This document shows, one piece after another, positions 56,152 to 64,000 of a DNA stretch of 64,000 nucleotides. The notes under the pieces are model-generated. The model was not told the DNA's origin. It did no database searches and worked only from the letters and a program-made list of their open reading frames with translations. A program made the position numbers and the translations under genes. This DNA is from an uncultured Clostridia bacterium (GTDB lineage: Bacteria > Bacillota > Clostridia > Christensenellales > CAG-917). Location of the stretch: NCBI GenBank assembly GCA_949286725.1, contig CASECZ010000002.1, forward strand, positions 284,635-348,634, given 5' to 3'. How positions within the stretch are numbered: position 1 is the first letter of the stretch; the number at the start of each line of letters is the position of its first letter.

Positions 56152-57666
56152 ATGGAAAAAATTGCTGTTATCGATCTCGGCTCCAATTCTGCAAGACTGG
56201 TACTCGTCAATATTCTCGAAGGCGGCTATTTCGTCGTGTTCGACGAATTGAAAGAAACGGTCCGCCTGGGGCAGGATATGGACTGGGACGGTATCATCAA
56301 ACCCCAGCGTATAGCACAGACGATAAAGACCCTTTCTATGTTCAGAAGACTTTGCGACGCCAACCACGTCGACAAAATTTTCGCATATGCGACGGCGGCT
56401 GTACGACGCGCGAAAAACCAGAAGAGTTTCCTCGACGAAGTGGCAATGACGTGCGGAATCAAAATCAAGGTGCTGACCGTCGAAGAGCAGGCGTTGCTAG
56501 TGTATCAGGGCGTCATCAACTCGATGGACATTCCCAAGGGGCTCATCATGGAGATGGGCGGCGGCTCGACCAACCTCATTTACTACAACCGCCGCAACCT
56601 CATTCATTACGAAACCCTGCCGTTCGGCACAATAACGCTCACCGAGCTGTTCAAGAATTACAGCAACGAGCCCGAAGTGCGCGCGGCGAAAATAGAGGAG
56701 TTCATCGGCGAACAGCTTGAAAAGATAACCTGGCTCGACAGCATCGAACCCGACACCAGCTTCGTGGGCGTCGGCGGTGCGTTCCGCAACCTCGGCAGAA
56801 TAAGCCGTATGGTCAAGAAGTACCCCTTCAACATGACGCACGGCTACGAAATTCCGTTGCAGGAGTTCGAGAGCATATATTCCACGATAAAGAAACTCGA
56901 CCTCGACTCCACGATGAAAATCAAGGGATTGTCCAGCGGCAGAGCGGACATATTCCCCAGTTCGCTCGCGGTCATCAAAGCCGTCGTGTCGCGCTTCAAT
57001 TTCCCAAAGATCACGATCAGCGGTTGCGGTCTCAGAGAGGGCGCGATGTTCCGTTACGCCGTCCCCGGCGTCAACGAACGCCCGCTTACCGACGTGCTCG
57101 GACATTCTCTGCATACGCAGATGAAATACTATGACGTCAACGTCAATCACGCCGAACACGTTTACAACCTCTGCATACAGCTTTTCAAGCAGTTGAAAGT
57201 GTTGCACAAGATGCCCAGAATGTACGTGCGCGTGCTTAAAATCGCCGCCCTCATGCACGACACGGGCATGCGTATCAAATACTATCATCACGAACAGCAT
57301 TCCTGCTATATCATCCTCAACAGCAACCTCTACGGCGTGCCGCACAAGGACCTCGTGCTCGCGGCGTTCGTGGCGGCGGGTCACCGCAAGAACGAAATCG
57401 TCAAAGAGGATATTCTCAAATACAAGGATATGCTCACTCCCGAGGACGTCGACGCTATGCGCAAACTCTCCGTGATACTGCGTATAGCAGAGAGTTTCGA
57501 CCGCAGTCAGAGCGGCGTCATCACGGGCATAACCTGCGACGTGCTCGGCGACAGCGTCATCGTCAAGACGGAAACGGAAGGGGATTGCTCGCTGGAAGTC
57601 AAGGACGCGCTTTCCGTCGCACAGGAATTCAAGGCGGCGTATGGCAAGAACCTCGAAATTCTCTGA
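56152..57666 (+). CDS. Ppx/GppA phosphatase family protein with HD domain
   Basis: 504 residues. The N-terminal half has the actin-like ATPase fold of exopolyphosphatase/guanosine pentaphosphatase: MEKIAVIDLGSNSARLVLVNI, YATAAVRRAKN, EMGGGSTNLIYYN and GVGGAFRNLGRI. The C-terminal half is an HD-type region with MHDTGMRIKYYHHEQHSCYII. Such proteins hydrolyse polyphosphate or pppGpp; Firmicutes members may also be regulators. AAGGAG precedes the ATG. The maf gene starts inside its last codons (26-base overlap). Confidence 0.9.
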   Translation: MEKIAVIDLGSNSARLVLVNILEGGYFVVFDELKETVRLGQDMDWDGIIKPQRIAQTIKTLSMFRRLCDANHVDKIFAYATAAVRRAKNQKSFLDEVAMTCGIKIKVLTVEEQALLVYQGVINSMDIPKGLIMEMGGGSTNLIYYNRRNLIHYETLPFGTITLTELFKNYSNEPEVRAAKIEEFIGEQLEKITWLDSIEPDTSFVGVGGAFRNLGRISRMVKKYPFNMTHGYEIPLQEFESIYSTIKKLDLDSTMKIKGLSSGRADIFPSSLAVIKAVVSRFNFPKITISGCGLREGAMFRYAVPGVNERPLTDVLGHSLHTQMKYYDVNVNHAEHVYNLCIQLFKQLKVLHKMPRMYVRVLKIAALMHDTGMRIKYYHHEQHSCYIILNSNLYGVPHKDLVLAAFVAAGHRKNEIVKEDILKYKDMLTPEDVDAMRKLSVILRIAESFDRSQSGVITGITCDVLGDSVIVKTETEGDCSLEVKDALSVAQEFKAAYGKNLEIL

Positions 57667-58219
57667 GCCCATAGTCCTTGCGTCGGCGTCGCCCAGAAGG
57701 CTGGAACTGCTTTCCGACTTCGCGCAGGACGTCACCGTGATACCTTCCGACGTCGACGAAAGCAAAGTAAAAGCAACCTGCGCCCGCACGCTCGTAAAAC
57801 GCCTTTCGCGGCTCAAAGCGCTCTCCGTCGCCTCGTCGGCGGACGTCGAAGGGAAAATCGTCATCGGCGCGGATACGGTGGTTTATCGCGGCAAAATATA
57901 CGGTAAACCCCGCAATCGTGCAGACGCAATCCGTATGTTGACGGAACTCGGCGGCAAAAAGCATTACGTTTTCACGGGGGTTACCGTGGTCGACGCGGGC
58001 AGAATACGCACCTTTGCGGTGCGCTCGACGGTGCGGTTCAAAAAGCTGACTGCGGAGCAAATCGAACGCTACGTCGACGAACACAATCCTTACGACAAGG
58101 CAGGCGCATACGCCATTCAGGAGAACGTCGTCGTCGGGTCTTACAAAGGAAGTTATACCAACATCGTCGGACTGCCAATGGAAAAACTGGCAAAAGTACT
58201 CGGAAGCCAAGAGGTGTAA
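57641..58219 (+). CDS. maf: Maf family nucleoside triphosphate pyrophosphatase
   Basis: Maf, 192 residues, hydrolyses non-canonical or pyrimidine nucleoside triphosphates (dTTP/UTP type) and has been linked to septum inhibition. Motifs are IVLASASPRRLELLSDF, the catalytic Asp in IGADTVVYRGKIYGKP, and NPYDKAGAYAIQE. It overlaps the Ppx/GppA gene by 26 bases and is followed by the mreB-like gene after one base, the usual maf-mreB association. Confidence 0.93.
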   Translation: MARTSKFSEPIVLASASPRRLELLSDFAQDVTVIPSDVDESKVKATCARTLVKRLSRLKALSVASSADVEGKIVIGADTVVYRGKIYGKPRNRADAIRMLTELGGKKHYVFTGVTVVDAGRIRTFAVRSTVRFKKLTAEQIERYVDEHNPYDKAGAYAIQENVVVGSYKGSYTNIVGLPMEKLAKVLGSQEV

Positions 58220-58220
58220 T

Positions 58221-59219
58221 GTGGCTAATATAGAATTATCCATCGACCTTGGAAGTAAATTCATCACCATATACCAGAAAGGTATCGGGCTTGTTCTGCG
58301 CGAGCCCGCAATCGCAATCGCACAAAAAGTGCGCGACCGCTTCGAAATCCGCGAGGCGGGTTACCGCGCGGAAAGTATAATGTCGGGTGCGCTCGGCGGC
58401 GCGAAAATGGTTGCCCCCATACGCGAGGGGCTGATTGTCGACGACGAAATGTGCATTCTGCTTATGAAGCACTTTCTGCGCCGCATAATTCCGCAGTCCG
58501 TCATTCCACCGCGCATAAGCGCCATTGTCAGCATAAGTTGCGCAATGACCAACAGCGACCGCAAAGCCGTCGAAAAATGCATGGTCAAAGCGGGCATAAA
58601 GGATGTGCTTCTCGTCGAGTCGCCGCTGTCCCTGCTTGCCTACACGGGCAGCATAGGCGGTCTTTTTGTCGATATCGGGGGCGGCAAGACGGAAATCGCC
58701 GCCGTCACCAATCGCGGCATAGCCTGCGGCGTTGCGGTCAATATAGCGGGCGACGCGTTCAACGCCGCAATCATCGACAGCGTTTATATGCACTACGGCG
58801 TCAAACTCGGCGAATACACCGTGGAGAAAATCAAAAAGACAGCGCTTTCCTTTTATCTCAACGACGAAGGCAGTTATCCCGTCAGCGGTGGCGGAAAGGA
58901 CGGCACGCCCAAGAGCGTCGTAATTACGGCGGGCGATATGCGCGACGCGGTTCTGCCGCTTGTCGACAACATTATCGAAGTCATAATGAATGTACTCAAT
59001 CAGACTCCGCCCGAACTTGCTGCGGAAATTCTGCGCAAGGGCATATTCGTGACGGGCGGTTCAAGTCACGTTCCCGGACTTATCGAATATATGGAACAGG
59101 CTTTCGAGTTGCCGCTTACGCCTTTGTACGACGCCGAGAACTGCGTTGCGATAGGCGGTGCGAAATTCCTTGACGACAAGGCGTTGTTGTCCGACCTGCT
59201 CGGTATTCACATCGAATAG
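58221..59219 (+). CDS. Divergent MreB-like actin homologue
   Basis: 332 residues with a GTG start and AGAGGTG upstream. Actin-fold motifs are visible: phosphate 1 SIDLGSKFITIYQKGIGLV (about 6-24), phosphate 2 LFVDIGGGKTEIAAV (about 148-162) and the adenosine motif IFVTGGSSHVPGLIEYM (about 275). The GRTP segment and other hallmark stretches of cell-shape MreB are missing, and mreC, mreD and the usual followers are absent; a terminator comes next. It may be a second MreB/Mbl-type filament or an altered MreB. Identification at family level only. Confidence 0.8.
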   Translation: MANIELSIDLGSKFITIYQKGIGLVLREPAIAIAQKVRDRFEIREAGYRAESIMSGALGGAKMVAPIREGLIVDDEMCILLMKHFLRRIIPQSVIPPRISAIVSISCAMTNSDRKAVEKCMVKAGIKDVLLVESPLSLLAYTGSIGGLFVDIGGGKTEIAAVTNRGIACGVAVNIAGDAFNAAIIDSVYMHYGVKLGEYTVEKIKKTALSFYLNDEGSYPVSGGGKDGTPKSVVITAGDMRDAVLPLVDNIIEVIMNVLNQTPPELAAEILRKGIFVTGGSSHVPGLIEYMEQAFELPLTPLYDAENCVAIGGAKFLDDKALLSDLLGIHIE

Positions 59220-59461
59220 CGGGCTGAATGTCGGAAACGCACGCCGCAAAAAGAGCCTCGCGGCATTGTCCGACGTGGCGCACACAATAAAGAATCAAAA
59301 CGAAAACGCCGCAGTCCGCGGCGTTTTGTTTTTCGGATTTTTCTGTTGCGACGGGAGTTGTCGGCAAGTCTGCGACTAACTTACCGTGCAGTTCAAGTGT
59401 GTTTGCGGCGCGCTTGCCCGCGCTTTTCCGACGTCGTGCGGTCGTTTGCCCCGCCCGCGCG
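59220..59461. other. Intergenic region between convergent genes
   Basis: 242 bases between the mreB-like gene (+) and the aldo/keto reductase gene (-). Apart from the terminator at 59303-59334 I see no gene or regulatory site in it. Confidence 0.6.
59303..59334 (+). terminator. Rho-independent terminator after the maf/mreB-like unit
   Basis: A perfect 10-bp stem AAAACGCCGC (59303-59312) with GCGGCGTTTT (59318-59327), loop AGTCC, then GTTTTT. Confidence 0.9.
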
Positions 59462-60325
59462 TCAGTACTTGGCATCGTCGGGATTGCTGCCTATGCGTCC
59501 CACGGTGTCGATTGCGTCGATTGCCGCAACTTCGTCGGGTGAAAGAGAGAAGTCGAACACGTCTGCGTTTTCGGCAATTCTTGCGGGGGTTACGGATTTG
59601 GGCAGAGGAAGAACGCCGTGTTCGAAACACCAGCGCACAAGCACCTGCGCTTGCGTTTTTCCGTGCTTTTCCGCTGCCGCAACCAACGCGGGATGTCCGA
59701 ACGCGCGCCCTCTGCAAAGGGGTGCCCATGCCTCGACGACAAGCCCGTTCCGCTTGGAGAATTCCGCCGCTTCTTCTTGCAGAAAACCTGCGTGATATTC
59801 AATCTGATTTACCATAGGAGCCACTTTACACGCATCGAATATCACGTTTAAATGGTGTTTCATGCAGTTGCATACGCCGATTGCGCGCACTCTGCCGTCG
59901 GCGTAGAGCCGTTCGAAAGCGCGCCACGTTTCGAGGAGTTGTTTGGGGTAGTCCTTGACGAAGTCCTTTGCCATCGGCCAATGCACGAGGTACAGGTCGA
60001 CGTAGTCGAGCCCCAGTTTCTTTGCCGACTCGTCAAAGCGGTAAAGGGTGCTGTCGTAACCCTGATGAGTGTTCCAGACCTTTGTGGTGACGAATATGTC
60101 TTTGCGGGGGACGTCGCTTTCGGCAATGCCGCGCCCCACGCCGTCCTCGTTTTCGTAAAACTCCGCGGTGTCGATATGGCGGTATCCCGCTGCGAGCGCG
60201 GCGCGCACGCCTTCGGTACATACGTCGCCGTCGGGCGTGAGGTAAGTGCCGTACCCCAGACAAGGAATACGCACGCCGTTTGTCAATTCGAAGCAGTCGG
60301 AAGGGGAACGGAACATAGTCGTCAT
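59462..60325 (-). CDS. Aldo/keto reductase
   Basis: 287 residues, TIM-barrel NADPH-dependent oxidoreductase. The catalytic tetrad is present: Asp and Tyr in HIDTAEFYENE, Lys in FVTTKVWN and His in YLVHWPMAK. The C-terminal coenzyme motif LPKSVTPARIAENADVFDF is typical. Relatives reduce 2,5-diketogluconate, methylglyoxal or other aldehydes; the substrate is not clear. Its start overlaps the degV stop by four bases, so the two are cotranscribed. Confidence 0.92.
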   Translation of the reverse strand: MTTMFRSPSDCFELTNGVRIPCLGYGTYLTPDGDVCTEGVRAALAAGYRHIDTAEFYENEDGVGRGIAESDVPRKDIFVTTKVWNTHQGYDSTLYRFDESAKKLGLDYVDLYLVHWPMAKDFVKDYPKQLLETWRAFERLYADGRVRAIGVCNCMKHHLNVIFDACKVAPMVNQIEYHAGFLQEEAAEFSKRNGLVVEAWAPLCRGRAFGHPALVAAAEKHGKTQAQVLVRWCFEHGVLPLPKSVTPARIAENADVFDFSLSPDEVAAIDAIDTVGRIGSNPDDAKY

Positions 60326-61233
60326 TTCTGAGTTTTGAGGTTGCCTATCGGCACGTTGATGAAACGCGGACGTTCCGCGCCGAAGAAGAATACCGCAAGC
60401 GCACCGGGACCCGCGTGCGAGCCTACGAGGTAGTTGACGTTGCAGAAACGTATTTCGATGTCGGGCAGGCTTTCCTTGATTTTCTGTGCCAGCACTTTGG
60501 CGCCTTCGAGATCGTCGCCGTGTTCGACCAGAATAAAATCGTTCTTTTCGGGTTTGCAGTATTTTACCACCTGTTCCGCGATTGCCGACAGGGCTTTTTT
60601 CTTGCCCATGACTTTAAGCAACGGCATTATTTTGCCGTAGTGGTTGAGTTCGAGCAAAGGCTTGATACCGAGTATGGTGCCGACCGTAGCTTCCAGTTTG
60701 CTGAGTCTGCCGCCCCTGTACAGGGTGCCGAGGTCTTCGACTATGAAGAAGTGGTGGAAATTCATTCTGTTGGCTTCCAGCCATTCGAAAACTTCTTCGA
60801 GACTCTTGCCTTCTTCGCGCATTTTGAGAGCGTAATAAACCATCAGACCTTCGCCGCCGCAACCCGACAGACTGTCGAGCACGAGTATACGTCTGTCGCG
60901 GTACTTGCGCATAAGTTCGCGCGCGGCGTTGAGGACGTTTTCGTAACTGCCGCTCATTCCCGAAGAAAAGGATATGTGCAAGACGTCTTTTCCGTCGCGG
61001 AAATGGTTTTCGAAAATCTGCAAGGCTTCGTACGCCGAAGTCTGCGATGTGTTGGGAATCGCTCCGGCGCGGAGTTTGTCGTAAAACTCGTGATAGGTGG
61101 GCAGATTGCGGGAGTCCACGTCCGTGCCGTCGATGGCAAATGGCATAAATGCCACGTCCACGCCGTGTTCGGCGAAGAAACCTTCGGGCATATCCGAAGT
61201 CATATCGGTGGTGATAACGAAATTGTGACTCAT
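60322..61233 (-). CDS. DegV family fatty-acid-binding protein
   Basis: 303 residues. DegV (FakB-type) proteins bind a fatty acid and can present it to the FakA kinase. Signature stretches are VITTDMTSDMPEGFFAEHGV, TSQTSAYEALQIFENHF, ISFSSGMSGSYENVLNAA, YRGGRLSKLEATVGTILGIKPLL and VNYLVGSHAGPGALAVFF. The start at MSHNFVIT is supported by GAAGGT; a 21-codon extension upstream crosses the promoter. No fakA is in the window. Confidence 0.92.
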   Translation of the reverse strand: MSHNFVITTDMTSDMPEGFFAEHGVDVAFMPFAIDGTDVDSRNLPTYHEFYDKLRAGAIPNTSQTSAYEALQIFENHFRDGKDVLHISFSSGMSGSYENVLNAARELMRKYRDRRILVLDSLSGCGGEGLMVYYALKMREEGKSLEEVFEWLEANRMNFHHFFIVEDLGTLYRGGRLSKLEATVGTILGIKPLLELNHYGKIMPLLKVMGKKKALSAIAEQVVKYCKPEKNDFILVEHGDDLEGAKVLAQKIKESLPDIEIRFCNVNYLVGSHAGPGALAVFFFGAERPRFINVPIGNLKTQK

Positions 61234-61260
61234 AGCGGTACCTTCGATTGGATTTTGTTC

Positions 61261-61289
61261 ATTATACCACTTCCGGGCGGGCAATTCAA
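61261..61289 (-). promoter_or_regulatory. Predicted promoter of degV and the aldo/keto reductase gene
   Basis: On the minus strand: TTGAAT (61289-61284), 17-base spacer, perfect TATAAT (61266-61261), about 28 bases before the start. Confidence 0.8.
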
Positions 61290-61303
61290 CACGCAAAGCC
61301 GTT

Positions 61304-61333
61304 TTGACAAAATAAGCCGTTATTTTTCATATT
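61304..61333 (+). promoter_or_regulatory. Possible promoter for minD-minE
   Basis: Perfect TTGACA (61304-61309), 18-base spacer, CATATT (61328-61333), 40 bases before the minD start. It is divergent from the degV promoter. Confidence 0.5.
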
Positions 61334-61373
61334 GTCCGCTATTGTGCGCGCGTGGTGCGGTTACACTGCGGTT

Positions 61374-62126
61374 ATGAGAAAAATTGTCGTGACTTCCGGC
61401 AAGGGCGGCGTGGGCAAAACGACCGTCACCGCAACGCTGGGCAGAAAACTTGCCGACGCGGGCATGCGCGTCGTACTCGTCGACGCGGACGTGGGGCTCA
61501 ACAATCTGGACGTGGCAATCGGCGTGGAAAGCAGGGTCGTTTACGATGTGGGCGACGTGCTGGCGGGCAGATGCAGGCTCTTTCAGGCTCTCGTGCCCGA
61601 CCGCGAGAGTTCCCTGCGCGTGTTGCCTTCGTCGGGCAACGGAGAGAGTATCTCCGCGCAGGCGTTCAGGGGAGTGGTCGACGGGCTGACCGATGCCGAC
61701 ATCGTACTCATCGACTGTCCCGCGGGCATAGAGAACGGATTTCACCGCGCCGTGTCCGCCGCGACGGAGGCAATCGTCGTCACCACGCCGTCGGCTTCCG
61801 CCATACGCGACGCAGACAAGGTGCTGTCGCTGTTGTCGGGTTACCGCCTCGACGACGTGGGGCTCGTCGTCAACCGACTTCGCCCCGATATGGTGGCGCG
61901 CGGCGAGATGATGAGCGCGGCGGATATCAGCCGCTTGCTTCACACGCCCGCAATCGGGGTCATTCCCGAGGACGATTGTATAACGCTTTATCAGCAACTC
62001 GGCAGAGTGCCCGATTTCGCTCTGTCCGAAAAGGCGTTCGGACTGTTGGCGTCCAACGTAATCAACGGCACGAAGAACTGTGCCGAGCCGAGGTATATGA
62101 GAAGGAGGTTCGGACGATGGCTGTAA
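61374..62126 (+). CDS. minD: Septum site-determining ATPase MinD
   Basis: MinD, 250 residues, membrane-associated ATPase that positions the division septum. The deviant Walker A GKGGVGKTT (about 8-16), LVDADVGLNNLDV and the Walker B LIDCPAGIENGF are intact, and the C-terminus (RYMRRRFGRWL) is a plausible amphipathic membrane anchor. An upstream in-frame extension of 14 codons has no ribosome-binding site and is unlike the family. minE overlaps its end by ten bases. No minC is present. Confidence 0.93.
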   Translation: MRKIVVTSGKGGVGKTTVTATLGRKLADAGMRVVLVDADVGLNNLDVAIGVESRVVYDVGDVLAGRCRLFQALVPDRESSLRVLPSSGNGESISAQAFRGVVDGLTDADIVLIDCPAGIENGFHRAVSAATEAIVVTTPSASAIRDADKVLSLLSGYRLDDVGLVVNRLRPDMVARGEMMSAADISRLLHTPAIGVIPEDDCITLYQQLGRVPDFALSEKAFGLLASNVINGTKNCAEPRYMRRRFGRWL

Positions 62127-62380
62127 GACCCGCAAGCAAAATGTGCGAGAGAATGAAGGAGATGCTGACCAAGGACAAGATGGGCGTACACGAGGGGTTT
62201 ATGTCCGCATTGAACGGCGATATCGCGCGCACGCTTTCGGACTATTTCGAGCTTGCGGCACCGCCCGTGGTGGGAGTGATTACGGACGACGACGGCAACT
62301 TCGAGATTTCCGTCGGCGCGCAGGCGTGCCGCATAAAACCTTTCGCCACCACCTGCGACCTTCCCAAACCGCCCGTGTGA
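62117..62380 (+). CDS. minE: Divergent MinE-like cell division topological specificity factor
   Basis: 87 residues. The pattern SKMCERMKEMLTKDKMG, then MSALNGDIARTLSDYFEL and a C-terminal beta segment GNFEISVGAQACRI aligns with MinE: a basic helix, the conserved LxxDIxxxIxKY region and the dimer strands. MinE stimulates MinD and drives pole-to-pole oscillation. AAGGAGG lies inside the end of minD, which it overlaps by ten bases. The similarity is low outside these points, so the call depends partly on position. Confidence 0.75.
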   Translation: MAVRPASKMCERMKEMLTKDKMGVHEGFMSALNGDIARTLSDYFELAAPPVVGVITDDDGNFEISVGAQACRIKPFATTCDLPKPPV

Positions 62381-62391
62381 GGCGGTTTTTT
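62366..62391 (+). terminator. Terminator overlapping the minE stop codon
   Basis: Stem AAACCGCC (62366-62373) with GGCGGTTT (62381-62388), loop of seven that holds the TGA stop, then TTTTTT. A ribosome at the stop would cover the hairpin. Confidence 0.75.
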
Positions 62392-62451
62392 CGTGCGTTT
62401 CGTTTGCATATCCTCCGCGCCGCCCGCATATGGTTTAGGCGAGGTGGAATT

Positions 62452-62706
62452 ATGGATTTTGACCAAACCAAACGTATCGATGTCGAAGTCAGCGAAAACC
62501 AGATCGCGGAAAACGAAGTGGGAGTGCCCACCCGCAGAAAAAGGCGCCGTCTTTTTGCCGAATGGGATATTCTCGACGTTGCGCTCGTGCCCGTCGTGCT
62601 GGGCATTTTCGTGTCGCTCGGATTTTTGTTCGCGGGGCTGTTCAGGTCGGCTGCCGCAGCCGAAGCGGCAAACGAAATCGCGGGTACCATTGCCGCAATG
62701 ATCTGA
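62452..62706 (+). CDS. Small single-span membrane protein of unknown function
   Basis: 84 residues. A polar, acidic N-terminus (about 1-25) and a basic patch RRKRRR (about 28-34) precede one hydrophobic segment (WDILDVALVPVVLGIFVSLGFLFAGLF, in part, about 38-63) and an Ala-rich end. By charge the N-terminus stays in the cytoplasm. I do not recognise a family. GAGGTGG precedes the ATG. It lies four bases before the SpoIVFB-like gene, the place of spoIVFA in Bacillus, but no LytM domain is present. Confidence 0.7.
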   Translation: MDFDQTKRIDVEVSENQIAENEVGVPTRRKRRRLFAEWDILDVALVPVVLGIFVSLGFLFAGLFRSAAAAEAANEIAGTIAAMI

Positions 62707-62710
62707 TCCG

Positions 62711-63580
62711 ATGAAGTTCAGGGTCCATCCGCTCTTTTTCGCGCTTGCCCTTTTGCTTGTGCTGTTCGGGCAGGCGCAGGCTTTCGTCTGGGCTTTTGCG
62801 GCGGTGTGCCTGCACGAGGCGGGGCACGCGATGGCGGCAAAGGCGAGGGGATACGCCGTGACGGGGCTGGTGCTTCTGCCATTCGGCGCGATGATGAGTG
62901 CGGAGGACGAACTGGACGGAACGTCGGGGGTCATCGTGGGGCTTGCGGGTCCTGCGGTAAACCTGTTTCTGGCACTTGCCACCGTGGGCTTGTGGTGGCT
63001 TTTCCCCGCGGTGTATCCGTACACCGAATATTTCCTTTACGCAAACCTTTCCATCGGGCTTTTCAACCTGCTTCCCGTCTATCCGCTGGACGGCTCACGC
63101 GTGGTGCTGGGGCTGGCTAAAAACCGTCTGAAAGCCGTGCGCGGATTGCAGATAGCGGGCGTAACGGTCAGCGTCGCTATGTTCGCCGTGTTCGTGACGG
63201 CGATATTTTTCGGCGTCTACGCCTTCACCTTCGGCGTGACCGCGCTCTTCCTCTTTTACGGCGCGACCTGCGCGGGCAAGGAGGAGACATATCGCAGCGT
63301 GCTCGCCGCCCACGCCAAGAACTACGGTGCGGGAGTTACGGAAAAACGGGTGCTCGTGTCGCAGGACGCGCCGCTCGCCCGCCTGTTTCATCACATCGAC
63401 CGCCACTCTGTCACCGTCTTCGACGTGGTGGAGAAGGAGGAAACCTCTCTCTTGCCCGCCGCACCGCGCAAACTCTATTCCCTCTCGGAGGAGGAACTGC
63501 GCTCGCTTGCCGCGGGCGGAAAACTCTCCCGTTCCGTGCGCGAGTGCAGGAAAAAAGCCGACGCCGCCCTTCCTCGTTGA
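62711..63580 (+). CDS. Site-2 protease family (M50) protein, SpoIVFB-like
   Basis: 289 residues, intramembrane metalloprotease. The zinc motif HEAGH lies in the second hydrophobic segment (about 36-40), and the third ligand is in NLLPVYPLDGSRVV (about 118-131). About six helices are followed by a soluble C-terminal part of about 90 residues. SpoIVFB, encoded after minCD-spoIVFA in Bacillus, cleaves pro-sigma-K in the mother cell; the location after minDE suggests the same role here. A general site-2 protease is possible. Confidence 0.88.
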   Translation: MKFRVHPLFFALALLLVLFGQAQAFVWAFAAVCLHEAGHAMAAKARGYAVTGLVLLPFGAMMSAEDELDGTSGVIVGLAGPAVNLFLALATVGLWWLFPAVYPYTEYFLYANLSIGLFNLLPVYPLDGSRVVLGLAKNRLKAVRGLQIAGVTVSVAMFAVFVTAIFFGVYAFTFGVTALFLFYGATCAGKEETYRSVLAAHAKNYGAGVTEKRVLVSQDAPLARLFHHIDRHSVTVFDVVEKEETSLLPAAPRKLYSLSEEELRSLAAGGKLSRSVRECRKKADAALPR

Positions 63581-63608
63581 CGCAACCGAAAACTTAACCC
63601 TCTCTTTC

Positions 63609-63637
63609 TTGACTTTGCGCGCATATTGAACTAAAAT
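63609..63637 (+). promoter_or_regulatory. Predicted promoter of the ROK kinase gene
   Basis: TTGACT (63609-63614), 17-base spacer, TAAAAT (63632-63637), about 38 bases before the ATG. Confidence 0.75.
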
Positions 63638-63674
63638 ACTAAAAGGGTATGCCGCGCGTACCCGCGGAGGCGTT

Positions 63675-64000
63675 ATGCGATACATCGGCGTCGACATCGG
63701 CGGAATGTCCATAAAGGCGGGTCTTACGGACGAGAAGGGCAACATACTGCTCAAAAAGTCCATCGTCACCCGCGCAACCGAACCCGGCGAGAACATCGTC
63801 GCGGATATCGCTGCACTCGTGAAAGACGTCGCCGCGGTGGGCGGGCTTGCCGTTGCCGACATAGACGGCGTGGGGCTCGGGTCTCCCGGCTCCGTCGACG
63901 ACGCGGCGGGCGTTATACGTTACAGTTGCAACATCAACTTCCGCAAGACGCCCGTTGTGGAACTTCTTCGTGAGGCACTCGGCATCGACAACGTGAAAAT
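63675..64000 (+). CDS. ROK family sugar kinase, N-terminal part (runs off the window)
   Basis: The first 108 residues are visible; the gene continues beyond the right edge. MRYIGVDIGGMSIKAGLTDEKGN is the ATP-binding phosphate 1 loop of ROK kinases, and VGLGSPGSVDDAAGVIRY with NINFRKTPVVELL matches the sugar-binding region of glucokinases (GlcK type). It probably phosphorylates glucose or a related hexose. GGAGG lies before the ATG. The DNA-binding domain of ROK repressors is absent at this N-terminus, so an enzyme is favoured. Confidence 0.9.
   Translation, partial: MRYIGVDIGGMSIKAGLTDEKGNILLKKSIVTRATEPGENIVADIAALVKDVAAVGGLAVADIDGVGLGSPGSVDDAAGVIRYSCNINFRKTPVVELLREALGIDNVK

Overview
The window comes from a GC-rich anaerobic bacterium of the Clostridia type, probably an uncultured gut lineage; the exact family cannot be fixed from sequence alone. 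Evidence: a six-gene Rnf complex in the clostridial order C-D-G-E-A-B, spore-associated families (SpoVG, a SpoIIQ-like M23 protein, a SpoIVFB-like M50 protease, a SpoVB-like flippase), Gram-positive families (DUF1540, DUF421 plus DUF4363, L7Ae/YbxF before rpsL, DegV, SipW-type signal peptide) and vegetative promoters of the TTGACA/TATAAT type with 17-18 bp spacing. No rRNA, tRNA, CRISPR array, insertion sequence or phage gene was seen; this looks like core chromosome with a few lineage-specific islands.

Layout. 1-12.5 kb: rpoB end, rpoC, metK, recD2, comF-like, secA, prfB. 12.5-13.4 kb: an 866-base gap without a credible gene, holding a tandem pair of about 186-bp repeats and a possible structured RNA. 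13.4-14.4 kb: tsaD, whose frame is broken by a perfect 14-bp tandem duplication. 14.5-22.8 kb: the translation block L7Ae-like, rpsL, rpsG, fusA, tuf, rpmG, secE, nusG, rplK, rplA, L10 leader, rplJ, rplL. Compared with the usual order, the rpmG-to-rplL segment lies after tuf instead of before rpoB. 22.9-33 kb: a SipW-type secreted protein with a degenerate SipW-like partner, a DNA glycosylase, an O-antigen-ligase-like protein, DUF1540, rplI-trmN6-rsmI, a degenerate glycerol-1-phosphate dehydrogenase-like protein, a HAD phosphatase and a sodium:solute symporter.

33-41 kb: a SpoIIQ-like protein on the minus strand with a forespore-type promoter, divergent from a five-gene operon encoding an AMP-forming acyl ligase, a GlpA-like flavoprotein with an iron-sulfur tail, a pyridine-nucleotide flavoprotein, a DUF1667 protein and an alkyl-DHAP-synthase-like flavoprotein. 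This operon is the best candidate in the window for an undescribed system: all steps point to glycerol phosphate/DHAP and acyl chains, possibly an ether-lipid route. Then spoVG, murC, DUF4363, DUF421, a SpoVB-like flippase and a 1415-residue lipoprotein with five carbohydrate-binding-like modules.

49.7-64 kb: a split TauE/SafE transporter, the rnfCDGEAB operon (ferredoxin:NAD+ oxidoreductase ion pump), a Ppx/GppA-HD protein, maf, a divergent MreB-like actin, aldo/keto reductase and DegV on the minus strand, then minD, a divergent minE, a small membrane protein, a SpoIVFB-like protease, and the start of a ROK kinase.
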